Origin: Marinobacter salicampi
Lineage (GTDB): Bacteria > Pseudomonadota > Gammaproteobacteria > Pseudomonadales > Oleiphilaceae
NCBI RefSeq assembly: GCF_011074795.1
Contig: NZ_JAAMPF010000018.1
Span: forward strand, 372,001 to 436,000
Reading direction: 5' to 3'
DNA length: 64,000 bases
In this document: positions 17,581 through 26,622 of the stretch, one piece after another
Numbering within the stretch: the stretch's first letter is position 1
Layout: each line of letters begins with the position of its first letter
Position numbers and translations under genes: made by a program
The notes under the pieces: model-generated
Databases searched by the model: none
The model's input: only the letters and a program-made list of their open reading frames with translations
What the model was told of the DNA's origin: nothing

Positions 17581-18612
17581 TTAAGTCTTAGTGGTCGGCG
17601 CGGTATATCCTGTTGCCTGGCCAGGGCTGTCACAGGCAGGATCGGCCGCTTTGTTGTGGTGGCGCTTCAACATCTCACGTTGGCGTTCGGGGTCGACATA
17701 GTCCTTCGGCAATTCCCGGAGCATGTAGAGCTGGTCGCCCTTTTTGGAATCCCCCGGTTTCAGCTCGGGCCTGTCGGGATTGTCAGCAATGACCGGGCTG
17801 ACGACGCGAATGCTCAGGTCCGGATCACGCCAGGCCAGCGCGGCCACTGTGCCAAGATGTTCTTCACTGTGGAAGGTGCCATTGACATGGATGATCTGCT
17901 GACCGGGCCGGGCTCGGTACGCCTCAAGGATGGCCTTCGCCATGGTGTTGTCACGCAGGAGCTGGGCGTGGAAAAGGCGGCCTCCTGCAATGCCACGATT
18001 TTGCTGCCCCATGGCGGCGGCGAACTTGTCCTCATAAGCGGGCACTGTAAAGAAAGGCGCCTCCGGCAATTCGGACCGCTCTGAAGGCTCAAGATGATCC
18101 AGATAGTCGGCGCCCACCCGACCGACGCAGCGCACCACGTCCGCGGGAGCATTGGCGGCGATCACAGGCAGGGAGTGGCTGCGGGCAAACTCTACCAGGG
18201 GGCGGTAGGACGCCCGGTAATTGGGCCAGGCCTCGGCCTCTTCTAACAGTGTCGCTTCACCGATTTCGCCCTTGAGGTACTGGTTGAGGGTGGCCTGGTG
18301 CTCAATAGTGAACTGCTCCATGGACAGCACCAGGTCCGGTTGCTGCCTATGGAGTTCAGCTAGCATACGGGCCTGGAAGTAATGGGCTCCGTTGTGGCCG
18401 TGGTATTCGCCTATAAAGACCACATCCACATCCGCCAGTTGCTGCACAACCTGCTCAAGAGATTGTGGCTGGCCATCCTTAGCGCTCACGAGGTGAAAGT
18501 CGTACAGGCTTTGCAAGGCTTGGGGCTTGTCCAGAGCTCCTTTGCCTGGTCCTGCACAGGCGGGCAGGAACAAAGCCAGCCCAAGTAGCAAAAGTATTGA
18601 GCTTTTTGTCAT
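17581..18612 (-). CDS. ChaN-family (DUF399) lipoprotein, putative haem/iron-related
   Basis: 343 residues with a lipoprotein signal peptide ending in LPAC (Cys near residue 19). The body is a ChaN-like domain: VVFIGEYHGHNGAHYFQ near residue 65, SMEQF, NAPADVVR, and a C-terminal IHVNGTFHSEEHLGT. The conserved Glu/His residues belong to the TraB/ChaN/EreA-type fold. Campylobacter ChaR/ChaN binds haem and is linked to iron uptake, and some relatives are predicted hydrolases. No ChaR partner is adjacent. GGAGAGAACC precedes the ATG. It is divergent from the next gene. Confidence 0.82.
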   Translation of the reverse strand: MTKSSILLLLGLALFLPACAGPGKGALDKPQALQSLYDFHLVSAKDGQPQSLEQVVQQLADVDVVFIGEYHGHNGAHYFQARMLAELHRQQPDLVLSMEQFTIEHQATLNQYLKGEIGEATLLEEAEAWPNYRASYRPLVEFARSHSLPVIAANAPADVVRCVGRVGADYLDHLEPSERSELPEAPFFTVPAYEDKFAAAMGQQNRGIAGGRLFHAQLLRDNTMAKAILEAYRARPGQQIIHVNGTFHSEEHLGTVAALAWRDPDLSIRVVSPVIADNPDRPELKPGDSKKGDQLYMLRELPKDYVDPERQREMLKRHHNKAADPACDSPGQATGYTAPTTKT

Positions 18613-18766
18613 GGTTCTCTCCAGATCCCGCTGCGCCCGGCCGGCGCCAGGGTCAACTGTTTAAAACGCGGCATTTATGTCATTGTGAGCAGATTCCGAA
18701 GCGCTCATTCTGACTGTAGTACGTACTGGCTAGCCCTTTTTCCTACCCAAGCAGGCGATTGATCTG

Positions 18767-19687
18767 ATGAGCAAGAGATTCCGCAGACGGACGCGTCCGT
18801 TGTGGCACCCGGGCTTCTGGCCTACCTGGATGGTCGTTGCCCTGCTTTTTCTGTTGTCCTGGCTCCCCATGACCCAGAAGCAGCGCTGGGGACGGTCCCT
18901 GGGGCTGATGTTGAATAAGCGTCTCAAGTCCCGCCATAAAGTGGCCATGACCAACGTCGCCGCCTGCTTCCCTGAACTCCCGGAAAGCCGGCACAGACAG
19001 ATTGTGGAGGACTGTTTTGTGGCCTGCAGCCGCGGGTTCCTCGAGAGCACCCACGCCTGGTGGCGGAACACGGCCCCGCAGCAGGACAGCACCGTGTTTG
19101 ACGGCCTGCAGCATCTCGATGAGGCCATGGCTCGGGGCAGGGGCGTCTTACTGATTGGTGCCCACTACAGTATTTTTGATTTCGCCCTGCCATTGATCGC
19201 TTCCAGGCTTAGCAAGCCCGGCTATATGTACCGCCCCAACAACAATCCGATCGTGGACCGGATGATTGAAACCGGTCGCCGGCGTCATTTCAATATACAG
19301 CCATTTACCAAACGACAGCTGGGCAGCATGTTGGCCTTTCTCAAGGAGGGTGGCCAGGTTTGGTACGCCTGTGATCAGGACTTCGGGCGCAAGGGTGACC
19401 TGTTCACCCCCTTTTTCGGCGTTGAAGCCAACTGCATCAGCACTCCGAGTTACATTGCCCGTGAATCCGGCGCGGCGGTCATCTGTGTCAGCCACCTTCG
19501 TACGCCCGATGGCAATTACCAGGTCACCCTGTCACCCATTCAGGAGAGCTTCGGCATTGACGAGCAGGATGACGCTGCCGCCTGGAACGGGTTTATTGAA
19601 GCAACTGTCCGTCAGCATCCGGATCAGTACCTGTGGCTTCACAAACGCTTCAAGACACGCCCGGAAGGTGCGCCAACAATATATTGA
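18767..19687 (+). CDS. LpxL/HtrB-type lipid A acyltransferase
   Basis: 306 residues with a single N-terminal membrane helix (about 18-36) and the acyltransferase domain of the lipid A late acyltransferase family, which adds secondary acyl chains to Kdo-lipid A at the inner membrane. The catalytic HxxxxD box is HYSIFD near residue 132, followed by MYRPNNNPIVDRMIE and WYACDQDFGRKGDLFTPFFG, both characteristic. The overall length matches LpxL/LpxM/LpxP. Which acyl position or chain is used cannot be decided here. It is a single gene, convergent with the acyltransferase-3 gene. Confidence 0.88.
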   Translation: MSKRFRRRTRPLWHPGFWPTWMVVALLFLLSWLPMTQKQRWGRSLGLMLNKRLKSRHKVAMTNVAACFPELPESRHRQIVEDCFVACSRGFLESTHAWWRNTAPQQDSTVFDGLQHLDEAMARGRGVLLIGAHYSIFDFALPLIASRLSKPGYMYRPNNNPIVDRMIETGRRRHFNIQPFTKRQLGSMLAFLKEGGQVWYACDQDFGRKGDLFTPFFGVEANCISTPSYIARESGAAVICVSHLRTPDGNYQVTLSPIQESFGIDEQDDAAAWNGFIEATVRQHPDQYLWLHKRFKTRPEGAPTIY

Positions 19688-19733
19688 CTCTAAAGTTCTG
19701 CAGATCTGCCTCACAGATACCGGTTCGTCATCC

Positions 19734-20774
19734 TCACAGGGGGCTCACAGGCTCTGTTGGCTTGCGGGCAAGCATGGCTTCCCGGGCGCTCCGGAACCAT
19801 TGCAGCGCCGGTTTTTCCACCCAGTGATGGGCCGCAATGGCGAGCGCGAAAGCGGTCAGCAGGGCCAGGGCCAGCCCCACCGTGCCGGGCAGGCCCGCTC
19901 CGTAGCTCATGGTCATGATGCCGTAGCCAACATTCTGATGAACCAGGTAAAGCGCATAGGATAGCCGGCCAAGCCAGAGCAGTGGGCGGGTGGCAAGCCA
20001 GTTCAAGTGTCCGGCGATGGCCAGGGCAAATACCATATAGCAGCCGAGCACAAAGAGGTTGAAGGGGGCCCGGTAGGCGATCAGGCAGTGGCCAACCGCC
20101 AGTCCAAGAAGCAATCCCTCACCCACGGGCAGTGAGCCGCGGCTATGCCAGCGGTACAGCAGCATGCCGCTGATGAACAGGGGCGCGTAGCGGGTAAACA
20201 GCAACTCCTTCAGGAGAAATTCAAGGCCATCCGGAATAACCCCCCAGTAGATGACCGCCAGATAGCTGACCACCACCCAGAGCCAGAAAATGCGCATTAG
20301 CATGGGGCCATTGCCGAGCCAGTAGAACAGTAGGGCGATCCAGGCATAGAAGGTAGCTTCGATGACCAAACTCCAATAGGCCCCGTCCACATGGGCGAAG
20401 CCCAGGTATTCGTGGAGCAGGGTCATGTTTACCATGGCCGTGCCCAGCGGCACGGCACGGTCTGCAGGTCCGAGCAGGTGTACCGACAGCATGGTGACAG
20501 CGATCCCGAACCAGAGCGCGGGCAGCAGCCTGAAGGCCCGGGCTACAGCAAACCAGCCAGCGGTAGGTGTCCGGGTCAGGGTCATGAATATAACGAAGCC
20601 ACTGAGCATGAAGAACAGGTGTACGCCATAGCGCCCGAACTCCAGTACCGGCCAGGGCTGGAAACCATGGCCATAGAGTTGGTTGTAATAGGGCGCGTAA
20701 TGGAACAGCACCACCGCCAGGGCAGCCAGGCCCCGCAAGGCGTCGAGTGCTAGTAGACGGTCGGTCTGAGGCAT
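19734..20774 (-). CDS. Acyltransferase-3 family membrane protein
   Basis: 346 residues with about ten membrane helices, of the acyltransferase-3 (OafA/NodX-like) family, which transfers acetyl or other acyl groups to surface sugars. The start is the hallmark: LLALDALRGLAALAVVLFHY (the R near the LRG turn and the H in FHY are the conserved residues), followed by FFMLSGFVIF. I chose the ATG at 20774, where this domain begins. An in-frame ATG at 20831 is possible, and the longer open frame up to 21440 is only the shadow of the macro-domain gene. No O-antigen or exopolysaccharide cluster is adjacent, so the acceptor is unknown. Confidence 0.83.
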   Translation of the reverse strand: MPQTDRLLALDALRGLAALAVVLFHYAPYYNQLYGHGFQPWPVLEFGRYGVHLFFMLSGFVIFMTLTRTPTAGWFAVARAFRLLPALWFGIAVTMLSVHLLGPADRAVPLGTAMVNMTLLHEYLGFAHVDGAYWSLVIEATFYAWIALLFYWLGNGPMLMRIFWLWVVVSYLAVIYWGVIPDGLEFLLKELLFTRYAPLFISGMLLYRWHSRGSLPVGEGLLLGLAVGHCLIAYRAPFNLFVLGCYMVFALAIAGHLNWLATRPLLWLGRLSYALYLVHQNVGYGIMTMSYGAGLPGTVGLALALLTAFALAIAAHHWVEKPALQWFRSAREAMLARKPTEPVSPL

Positions 20775-20892
20775 AGGCGGCTTCACGGCAAAGTGACGGC
20801 CGAGTTTAATGATTACTGGCCTGGGTGTCATCAAAGGTGTCACCAGGGTTTCTTGCTGCCCCGGTTGTCCCGGTTGCGGCTGCGCCGTTATG

Positions 20893-20915
20893 CTGGTGTG
20901 ATGAAACCACACCAG
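20893..20915 (+). promoter_or_regulatory. Perfect inverted repeat before the macro-domain gene
   Basis: CTGGTGTG (20893-20900), seven-base spacer, CACACCAG (20908-20915). It ends five bases before the AGGAGGG ribosome binding site. It could be an operator or an RNA hairpin that affects translation. Confidence 0.45.
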
Positions 20916-20933
20916 AACGCAGGAGGGACCGTC

Positions 20934-21479
20934 ATGAGTCAGCGACAGATTCACGGAGTGACCATCGAATGCGTACAAGGCGACATCACCCAGCAGCCTG
21001 ATATGGCTGCCATAGTGAATGCAGCCAATGCCGAACTGCGAACGGGTGGCGGGGTTGCCGGCGCCATTCACCGGGCAGCCGGACCCGGTCTGGAGGATGA
21101 GTGCCACTCTCTGGCACCTATAAGGCCCGGGCAGGCAGTCATCACCGGCGGCCAGAATCTGCCCAACAAGTTCGTGATTCATTGCCTGGGGCCGGTATAC
21201 GGCGTCGATGAACCTGCTGATGAGCGTCTCGCGGCATGTTACCGCAATGCCATAGCCCTCGCTGAAGAGCACGGCATCCGGAGCCTGGCGTTTCCCGCGA
21301 TATCCACCGGGGCCTTTGGCTACCCGATGGAGGCCGCAGCCCGAGTCGCTTTCAGCACCTTGCTGAACCTGATCGGTCAGGGCACATCGGTAGCACACAT
21401 TAGGTTTGTGCTTGCCAGTGAAGGCGACCGCAGCGTTCACGATCTCGCCCTGGGCGCTCTGGCAGATCCGGACGTATAG
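20934..21479 (+). CDS. Macro-domain protein, probable ADP-ribosyl hydrolase
   Basis: 181 residues consisting of one macro domain. The ADP-ribose-binding motifs are clear: VNAANAELRTGGGVAGAIHRAAG (near residues 30-52) and the later FPAISTGAFGYPMEAAARVA. Relatives such as YmdB and AF1521-type proteins remove ADP-ribose from proteins or hydrolyse O-acetyl-ADP-ribose. AGGAGGG seven bases before the ATG at 20934 fixes the start. It stands alone between an acyltransferase-3 gene (divergent) and a drug/metabolite permease gene. No ADP-ribosyltransferase partner is visible, so a role in a toxin pair is not supported. Confidence 0.88.
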   Translation: MSQRQIHGVTIECVQGDITQQPDMAAIVNAANAELRTGGGVAGAIHRAAGPGLEDECHSLAPIRPGQAVITGGQNLPNKFVIHCLGPVYGVDEPADERLAACYRNAIALAEEHGIRSLAFPAISTGAFGYPMEAAARVAFSTLLNLIGQGTSVAHIRFVLASEGDRSVHDLALGALADPDV

Positions 21480-21608
21480 TTAACCGGCCCGGGGCCCTGG
21501 CTGAAAGAAGGATCAGGCTACGACCTTTGAGGGAAGCGCTGTCGCTGAATGGCCACTACACTTGGGTTGCGCTATCTGTTGTTACGTGGCGGAATCTCAG
21601 GAGTGGCT

Positions 21609-22460
21609 GTGACCCAGGTTCGTGCTTTTGTTCTGACTACCCTTGCCATGATCGCATTCGCCGGGAACTCGCTGCTGGGCCGTGCCGCTCTGCGCGAGAC
21701 CGATATCGATGCGGCCACGTTCACAGCCATTCGACTGATGTCTGGCGCCTTGGTGCTTTGGCTCTTGGTGAATGCCCGGCGGACCAGCGCTTCCGGTCAG
21801 GGCAGTTGGCTGTCGGCATTCGCACTGTTCATTTACGCTGCCGCTTTCTCCTTTGCCTACCTCGGTCTGTCTACTGCCACTGGCGCGCTGATCCTGTTCG
21901 GGGCGGTGCAGGCGACCATGATCAGTTACGGACTGTGGCAGGGCGACCGGCTTCGGCTGCTGCAATGGCTGGGTTTTCTGCTTGCCTTTGGCGGTCTGGT
22001 GGGGCTGTTGCTGCCGGGGCTGACGGCGCCCCCTGTGACCAGCTCGGCACTCATGCTGACTGCCGGGGTGGCCTGGGGGTGCTACTCGCTGCGGGCCAAA
22101 GGCGCGGGAGATCCCACCCGGGTTACCGCCGGTAATTTCGCCAGGTCCGTACCTTTCACGCTTCTGCTGAGCATCCTGATGCTCGGCAACTTCAGCCTCG
22201 ATGGCGCCGGGGCCGCCTATGCCCTTGCTTCTGGTGCCGTTACGTCGGCGCTGGGCTACGCGGTCTGGTACATGGTGCTGCCCGCACTCAAGTCGGCAAC
22301 AGCGGCCACCGTCCAGTTGAGTGTTCCTGTCATCGCCGCTATCGGAGGGGTTCTGCTGCTGAGTGAACCTCTGACCCTGCGGCTGGTTCTTGCAGGCGTC
22401 GCCATACTGGGCGGCATCGGCCTGGTCATTTTTGAGAAACGCCGTGCCGGCGCCCTTTAA
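21609..22460 (+). CDS. EamA-family drug/metabolite permease
   Basis: 283 residues with ten predicted membrane helices made of two EamA repeats. The N-terminal repeat begins with MIAFAGNSLLGRAAL, and the second ends with GVLLLSEPLTLRLVLAGVAILGGIGLVIFEKR. These proteins move amino acids or other small metabolites, usually outward, and the substrate cannot be predicted. I chose the GTG at 21609 because AGGAG (21599-21603) lies five bases upstream. An in-frame ATG at 21549 would add 20 residues of poor character. It is 129 bases after the macro-domain gene with no terminator seen between, so co-transcription is possible. Confidence 0.85.
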   Translation: MTQVRAFVLTTLAMIAFAGNSLLGRAALRETDIDAATFTAIRLMSGALVLWLLVNARRTSASGQGSWLSAFALFIYAAAFSFAYLGLSTATGALILFGAVQATMISYGLWQGDRLRLLQWLGFLLAFGGLVGLLLPGLTAPPVTSSALMLTAGVAWGCYSLRAKGAGDPTRVTAGNFARSVPFTLLLSILMLGNFSLDGAGAAYALASGAVTSALGYAVWYMVLPALKSATAATVQLSVPVIAAIGGVLLLSEPLTLRLVLAGVAILGGIGLVIFEKRRAGAL

Positions 22461-22637
22461 ACCGCCAACTGCCATCAAATCCTACGTGTGATGCCCGGTT
22501 GTCCAATGGGGAGACTCCACACCTATTGCAACTGCGTGCTTGCCGGATACGGTATGATGCTCAGCCCGGGCGTAGGACCTTTTGCTGGTTTCGCGCTCTG
22601 GGCACACTGTCTGTAAAGGCCTACCTGGAGCACAGAA

Positions 22638-24587
22638 ATGCTGCGTTTACGTTTTATTGACCGGGTCAAATTCGTGGTGGAACGCCAGCTGGTCAAAGGC
22701 GCCGGCTTCCAGCTGCTGGTGGTAGGCGTCTTTATCTTTCTTATATCCCTAGTCGGCGGCCTGCTCGTGATTCCGCTGGGTACGCCCTTTGAGGATGTCG
22801 GCGATGCTGTCTGGTGGGCCTTCCTGAGGCTGACGGACCCGGGCTACCTGGGTGACGACGTAGGTAACTGGCAACGGTTTGTGTCGACGCTGCTGACCAT
22901 CAGCGGCTATGTGGTATTCATGGGCACGCTGGTGGCGATCCTGACCCGCTGGCTGATTGCCAAGATGACAGACCTTGAGCGCGGGCTGACGCCGGTCGCT
23001 TTGAGAAATCATGTGGTTGTACTGGGCTGGACCAATCAGACCCTGCCGCTGCTGGCGGAGTTGCTGGGCTCGGAAGGGCGTGTCAGGCGGTTTCTGGAGC
23101 GCCACGATACCAGTCGATTGCGTCTGGTGGTGTTGTCCGAAAACGCCTCGGCCCGGCAGGTGCACGAGCTGCGGAATGAGCCGGGCATCGGTCGGCGGGC
23201 CCGGCAGATCATCCTGCGGGCGGGGCTGGCGATCCAGCCTGATGCACTGCACCGGGTGGCCTGTCTCGATGCTGCAGCGGTGATCGTGCCCAGCGGTGCC
23301 CACGGCCCCAACAGTCTGGTGACCTCCGATGTGGAGACTGTGAAGGCGCTCCTTTCCATTGCTGCCCAGGCCCGCGAATTGGCCGTGCCACTGCCCTTTG
23401 TGGTCGCTGAGGTGCAGGATCTGCGCAAAACCCCGGTTATCGAGCGTGCCTACCCCGGTGAGGTTGAGGTGGTTGCCGGAGATGCCACCATCAGTCGCCT
23501 GATGACCCAGAACATATTGCACCCGGGCCTGTCCGAAGTTTACAACGAACTGTTGTCATCAGATGACGGTCAGGAGCTGTTTGTCCGCAGTGGTGAACCG
23601 GTCGCTGGTATGACCCTTGCCGAAGTAGCGGCCCAACTGCCCCGGGCCATCCTGCTGGGGCTGCTCCAGCCGGGCACCGGGGGCAAGCGCTGGCAGGTCA
23701 GACTGCTGGCGCCCTCCGATACCCAGGTAACCGCAGAGGACCGACTTGTCCTCCTGGCGTACGATTACCCGGATACCGAACTCGACAAGAAAGCCGAGCC
23801 GCTCAGGATGATCGACCGTCCGGCACCGGAGGCCCGGCTGCCTGCACCGGAACCCCGTACCCACCGGATGCTGATCCTGGGCTGGAACCGGCGGGTAATG
23901 AGTCTGATGACAGAGCTGGCCAGCTATCCCTCCCACCGGTTTGACATCGACCTCATCTCGGTCGTGCCGGCGGATGCACGGGAGCGGGACATTGCCGGTT
24001 ATACCGGGGAGACCGAACGGGTTCGCGTCCGGCACGTGGAGGCTGACTACATGGTAGAAGGGGAGCTTCGCCGCCTTCGGCCCGACACCTACGATTCGGT
24101 GCTGTTACTGAGCAGTGACAGGCTGGCTTCCGGGGAGGAGGCCGATGCCCGCACCCTGGTCGGGTATCTGCAGCTGGAAGACATACTCAGCGAGTATACC
24201 CGCAGGCCCCAGCTGATCATGGAGCTGAGCGATCCGGACAACCAGTCGCTGCTGAGTGCCAATCAGAGTGAGGTCATTGTCAGTCCCATGATCCTCAGTC
24301 ACGTGCTGGCCCAGGTGGCCCTGCGGAGGGAACTGGGCGTCGTGTTTGAGGAGCTGTTTACCGAGGGCGGGGCAGAGATACAATTCCGGGATGCCCAGGA
24401 CTACCCATTGCCGGCCAGTGTCGACTTCCAGTTGCTCCAGCGTATCGTGGCGGAGAGAGGGGAGATCGCCCTGGGGGTGTTTCGCCATGCACCGGATAGC
24501 CAGGGTCGGCACCTGATGCTAAGCCCGCCCCGGCGGGATTACCTGGATCTTCAGCCTGGGGACCGTCTGGTGGTATTGTCGGTCTAG
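22638..24587 (+). CDS. CASTOR/POLLUX-like ion channel with RCK domains
   Basis: 649 residues. The N-terminus has two membrane helices around a pore-loop region (about residues 25-47 and 85-105, with LRLTDPGYLGDD between). It then carries tandem RCK-like Rossmann domains: NHVVVLGWTNQTLPLLAEL near residue 125 and HRMLILGWNRRVMSLMTEL near residue 410. This is the architecture of the CASTOR/POLLUX/DMI1 family, nuclear cation channels in plants with poorly studied bacterial relatives. The pore lacks a TVGYG potassium-filter motif, so ion selectivity is open. GGAG lies eight bases before the ATG. The next gene is a Kef-type antiporter, so the pair may serve cation balance. Confidence 0.82.
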   Translation: MLRLRFIDRVKFVVERQLVKGAGFQLLVVGVFIFLISLVGGLLVIPLGTPFEDVGDAVWWAFLRLTDPGYLGDDVGNWQRFVSTLLTISGYVVFMGTLVAILTRWLIAKMTDLERGLTPVALRNHVVVLGWTNQTLPLLAELLGSEGRVRRFLERHDTSRLRLVVLSENASARQVHELRNEPGIGRRARQIILRAGLAIQPDALHRVACLDAAAVIVPSGAHGPNSLVTSDVETVKALLSIAAQARELAVPLPFVVAEVQDLRKTPVIERAYPGEVEVVAGDATISRLMTQNILHPGLSEVYNELLSSDDGQELFVRSGEPVAGMTLAEVAAQLPRAILLGLLQPGTGGKRWQVRLLAPSDTQVTAEDRLVLLAYDYPDTELDKKAEPLRMIDRPAPEARLPAPEPRTHRMLILGWNRRVMSLMTELASYPSHRFDIDLISVVPADARERDIAGYTGETERVRVRHVEADYMVEGELRRLRPDTYDSVLLLSSDRLASGEEADARTLVGYLQLEDILSEYTRRPQLIMELSDPDNQSLLSANQSEVIVSPMILSHVLAQVALRRELGVVFEELFTEGGAEIQFRDAQDYPLPASVDFQLLQRIVAERGEIALGVFRHAPDSQGRHLMLSPPRRDYLDLQPGDRLVVLSV

Positions 24588-24707
24588 CATTTAACTGATT
24601 CGGGTCGGGTATCGGGGTTGCTGTAAACGTTATAATGGAGCCCGTACAGCATGTTTATTCAAGAGAACGGCTAACGAAGAGCTGAGTTAACGAAAAGGAC
24701 TTTCACC

Positions 24708-26405
24708 ATGGCCGAGCTTCTGGCGAGTCATCCGTTCTACGAACTCAGTGTCCTCCTCATGCTGGCCGCAGTGGTCGGGACCCTGGGCCTGATTCTGCGC
24801 CAGCCCATGATCGTCAGCTTTATTGCGGTCGGGGTACTGGCGGGGCCATCCGCCCTTGACCTGGTACACTCCCACGCCAAGATTGACCTGCTGGCGGAGC
24901 TTGGCATCGCCGTGCTGCTGTTCCTGGTGGGTCTGAAGCTTGACCTCAAGCTGGTGAGGACGCTGGGCTCGGTGGCACTGGCTACAGGCCTGGGGCAGGT
25001 GGCCTTTACCACTGTTGTCGGGTTTGGCATAGCCCTGGCCCTGGGCCTGGGGCTCTTGACGTCGCTCTATGTGGCGGTGGCTCTTACCTTTTCCAGTACC
25101 ATTATTATCGTCAAGCTGCTGACGGACAAGAAAGAGGTTGATTCCCTCCATGGGCGCGTCGCCATCGGTTTTCTCATTGTTCAGGACCTGGTGGTCATCC
25201 TTGCGATGCTGGTGCTCTCGGCCTTCGGCATAGGGGCGGAAGAGAGCGGTGGTGCGGGTCCGCTGATCCATGTTCTTCAGGTGCTCGGCTACGGGGTGGC
25301 GCTGCTTGTGCTGGTGGGGCTGTTTATCCGGTATCTGGCGGATCCTCTTGTTACCCGGATCGCCCACTCGTCTGAGCTGCTCATTATCTTTGCCATTGCC
25401 TGGGCAGCGCTGCTGGCGGCCGTGGCTGACTATGTCGGATTGAGCAAAGAGCTGGGTGGCCTTCTGGCCGGGGTTTCGCTGGCGTCCACCGAATTCCGGG
25501 AAGCCATTGTCGCGCGCCTTTCCTCCCTTCGGGACTTCCTGCTGCTGTTTTTCTTCATCTCCCTGGGCACCCAGCTGGATCTGGGCATGCTGGGGGCCCA
25601 GCTCTGGCCGGCGCTGGTCTTGTCGGTCTTTGTCCTGGTCGGGAACCCGCTGATTGTTGTCATCATCATGGGCTTCCTTGGTTTCCGGAAGCGCACCGGC
25701 TTTCTGGCAGGACTCACCGTTGCCCAGATCAGCGAGTTTTCACTCATTTTTATTGCCATGGGGGTTTCCCTGGGACACCTGAACACGGACGCCCTGGGCC
25801 TTGTAACCCTGGTCGGACTTATAACGATCGCACTTTCAGTTTATATGATCAGCTACTCCCAGACGCTTTATCGCTGGTTCGAACCGGCCCTCGGCATTTT
25901 CGAGCGCAAGGACCCTTTCCGCGAAGCCGCTGCGGCCGATACCGTCGCATCGCGCCAGCATGATGTGATCCTGTTTGGCCTGGGGCGCTATGGCCGCTCA
26001 ATGGCGGAGAACCTCCGGCAGGCAGGCCACCGGATACTCGCGGTCGATTTCAATCCGGATGTTGTCCGACGCTGGCGCAAGGCAGGGTTCGACGCCGTCT
26101 ACGGGGATGCCACAGATGAGGAACTGGTCGGTACCCTGCCACTACAGCATCCGTCCTGGGTTATCTCTGCCATGCCGGAGCATGAGCTGGGTGTCACCCA
26201 CGGCGACCCCCGACTGGTGTTGATGGCATCCTTGAAGCACCATGGCTATCAGGGCCGGGTGGCCGTCTCCACCAAGAACCCCGAGGAACGGGAAACGTTG
26301 TTGCGGGCGGGGGCTCATCTGGTCTTCATGCCGTTCCAGGATGCCGGCCGTCAAGCTGTAGAGATGATTAACAGCTATCCCGAAACCGCTGAAACCAATT
26401 ATTAA
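24708..26405 (+). CDS. Kef-type monovalent cation:proton antiporter with TrkA-N domain
   Basis: 565 residues. An N-terminal CPA2 antiporter domain of about 12 helices includes GVLAGPSALDLVH, TFSSTIIIVKLLTDK and QDLVVILAMLVL, all typical of KefB/KefC. A C-terminal Rossmann domain begins DVILFGLGRYGRSMAENL (near residue 420) and binds a nucleotide. Such proteins exchange K+ or Na+ for protons, gated by NAD(H) or glutathione adducts. No KefF/KefG ancillary gene is adjacent. AAGGA precedes the ATG by eight bases. It follows the CASTOR-like gene by 120 bases on the same strand. Confidence 0.9.
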   Translation: MAELLASHPFYELSVLLMLAAVVGTLGLILRQPMIVSFIAVGVLAGPSALDLVHSHAKIDLLAELGIAVLLFLVGLKLDLKLVRTLGSVALATGLGQVAFTTVVGFGIALALGLGLLTSLYVAVALTFSSTIIIVKLLTDKKEVDSLHGRVAIGFLIVQDLVVILAMLVLSAFGIGAEESGGAGPLIHVLQVLGYGVALLVLVGLFIRYLADPLVTRIAHSSELLIIFAIAWAALLAAVADYVGLSKELGGLLAGVSLASTEFREAIVARLSSLRDFLLLFFFISLGTQLDLGMLGAQLWPALVLSVFVLVGNPLIVVIIMGFLGFRKRTGFLAGLTVAQISEFSLIFIAMGVSLGHLNTDALGLVTLVGLITIALSVYMISYSQTLYRWFEPALGIFERKDPFREAAAADTVASRQHDVILFGLGRYGRSMAENLRQAGHRILAVDFNPDVVRRWRKAGFDAVYGDATDEELVGTLPLQHPSWVISAMPEHELGVTHGDPRLVLMASLKHHGYQGRVAVSTKNPEERETLLRAGAHLVFMPFQDAGRQAVEMINSYPETAETNY

Positions 26406-26459
26406 TCAAATGCTTGAGGCTGATGTTAGACTTTAGGTCAAGGGTATTCATATAAAAAA

Positions 26460-26504
26460 TGCCGGGAATAGACAATATAAATTTCAATTATGAATTCCCA
26501 GGCA
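26460..26504 (+). promoter_or_regulatory. Bulged inverted repeat upstream of isocitrate lyase
   Basis: TGCCGGGAAT (26460-26469) and ATTCCCAGGCA (26494-26504) pair with one bulged base around an AT-rich 24-base centre. It lies 120 bases before the isocitrate lyase ATG and may be an operator or a 5' leader hairpin. Confidence 0.3.
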
Positions 26505-26622
26505 CTAAAGTAGTCGCCACTGTCAGCGTGCAGCCCATTTTTTGAGCATCCCGCTGGCTCATGGAATCACTTTCATGCCTTCGGCAAAAGCCACGTAAAA
26601 CCTACGACACAGGATTGAAATC

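Noticed and set aside
16571..17584. 337-codon plus-strand frame opposite dctP
   Set aside because: dctP has a signal peptide and family motifs; the antisense frame has neither.
20775..21440. N-terminal extension of the acyltransferase-3 frame to 21440
   Set aside because: The extra 220 residues are antisense to the macro-domain gene, and the family's start motif begins right after 20774.
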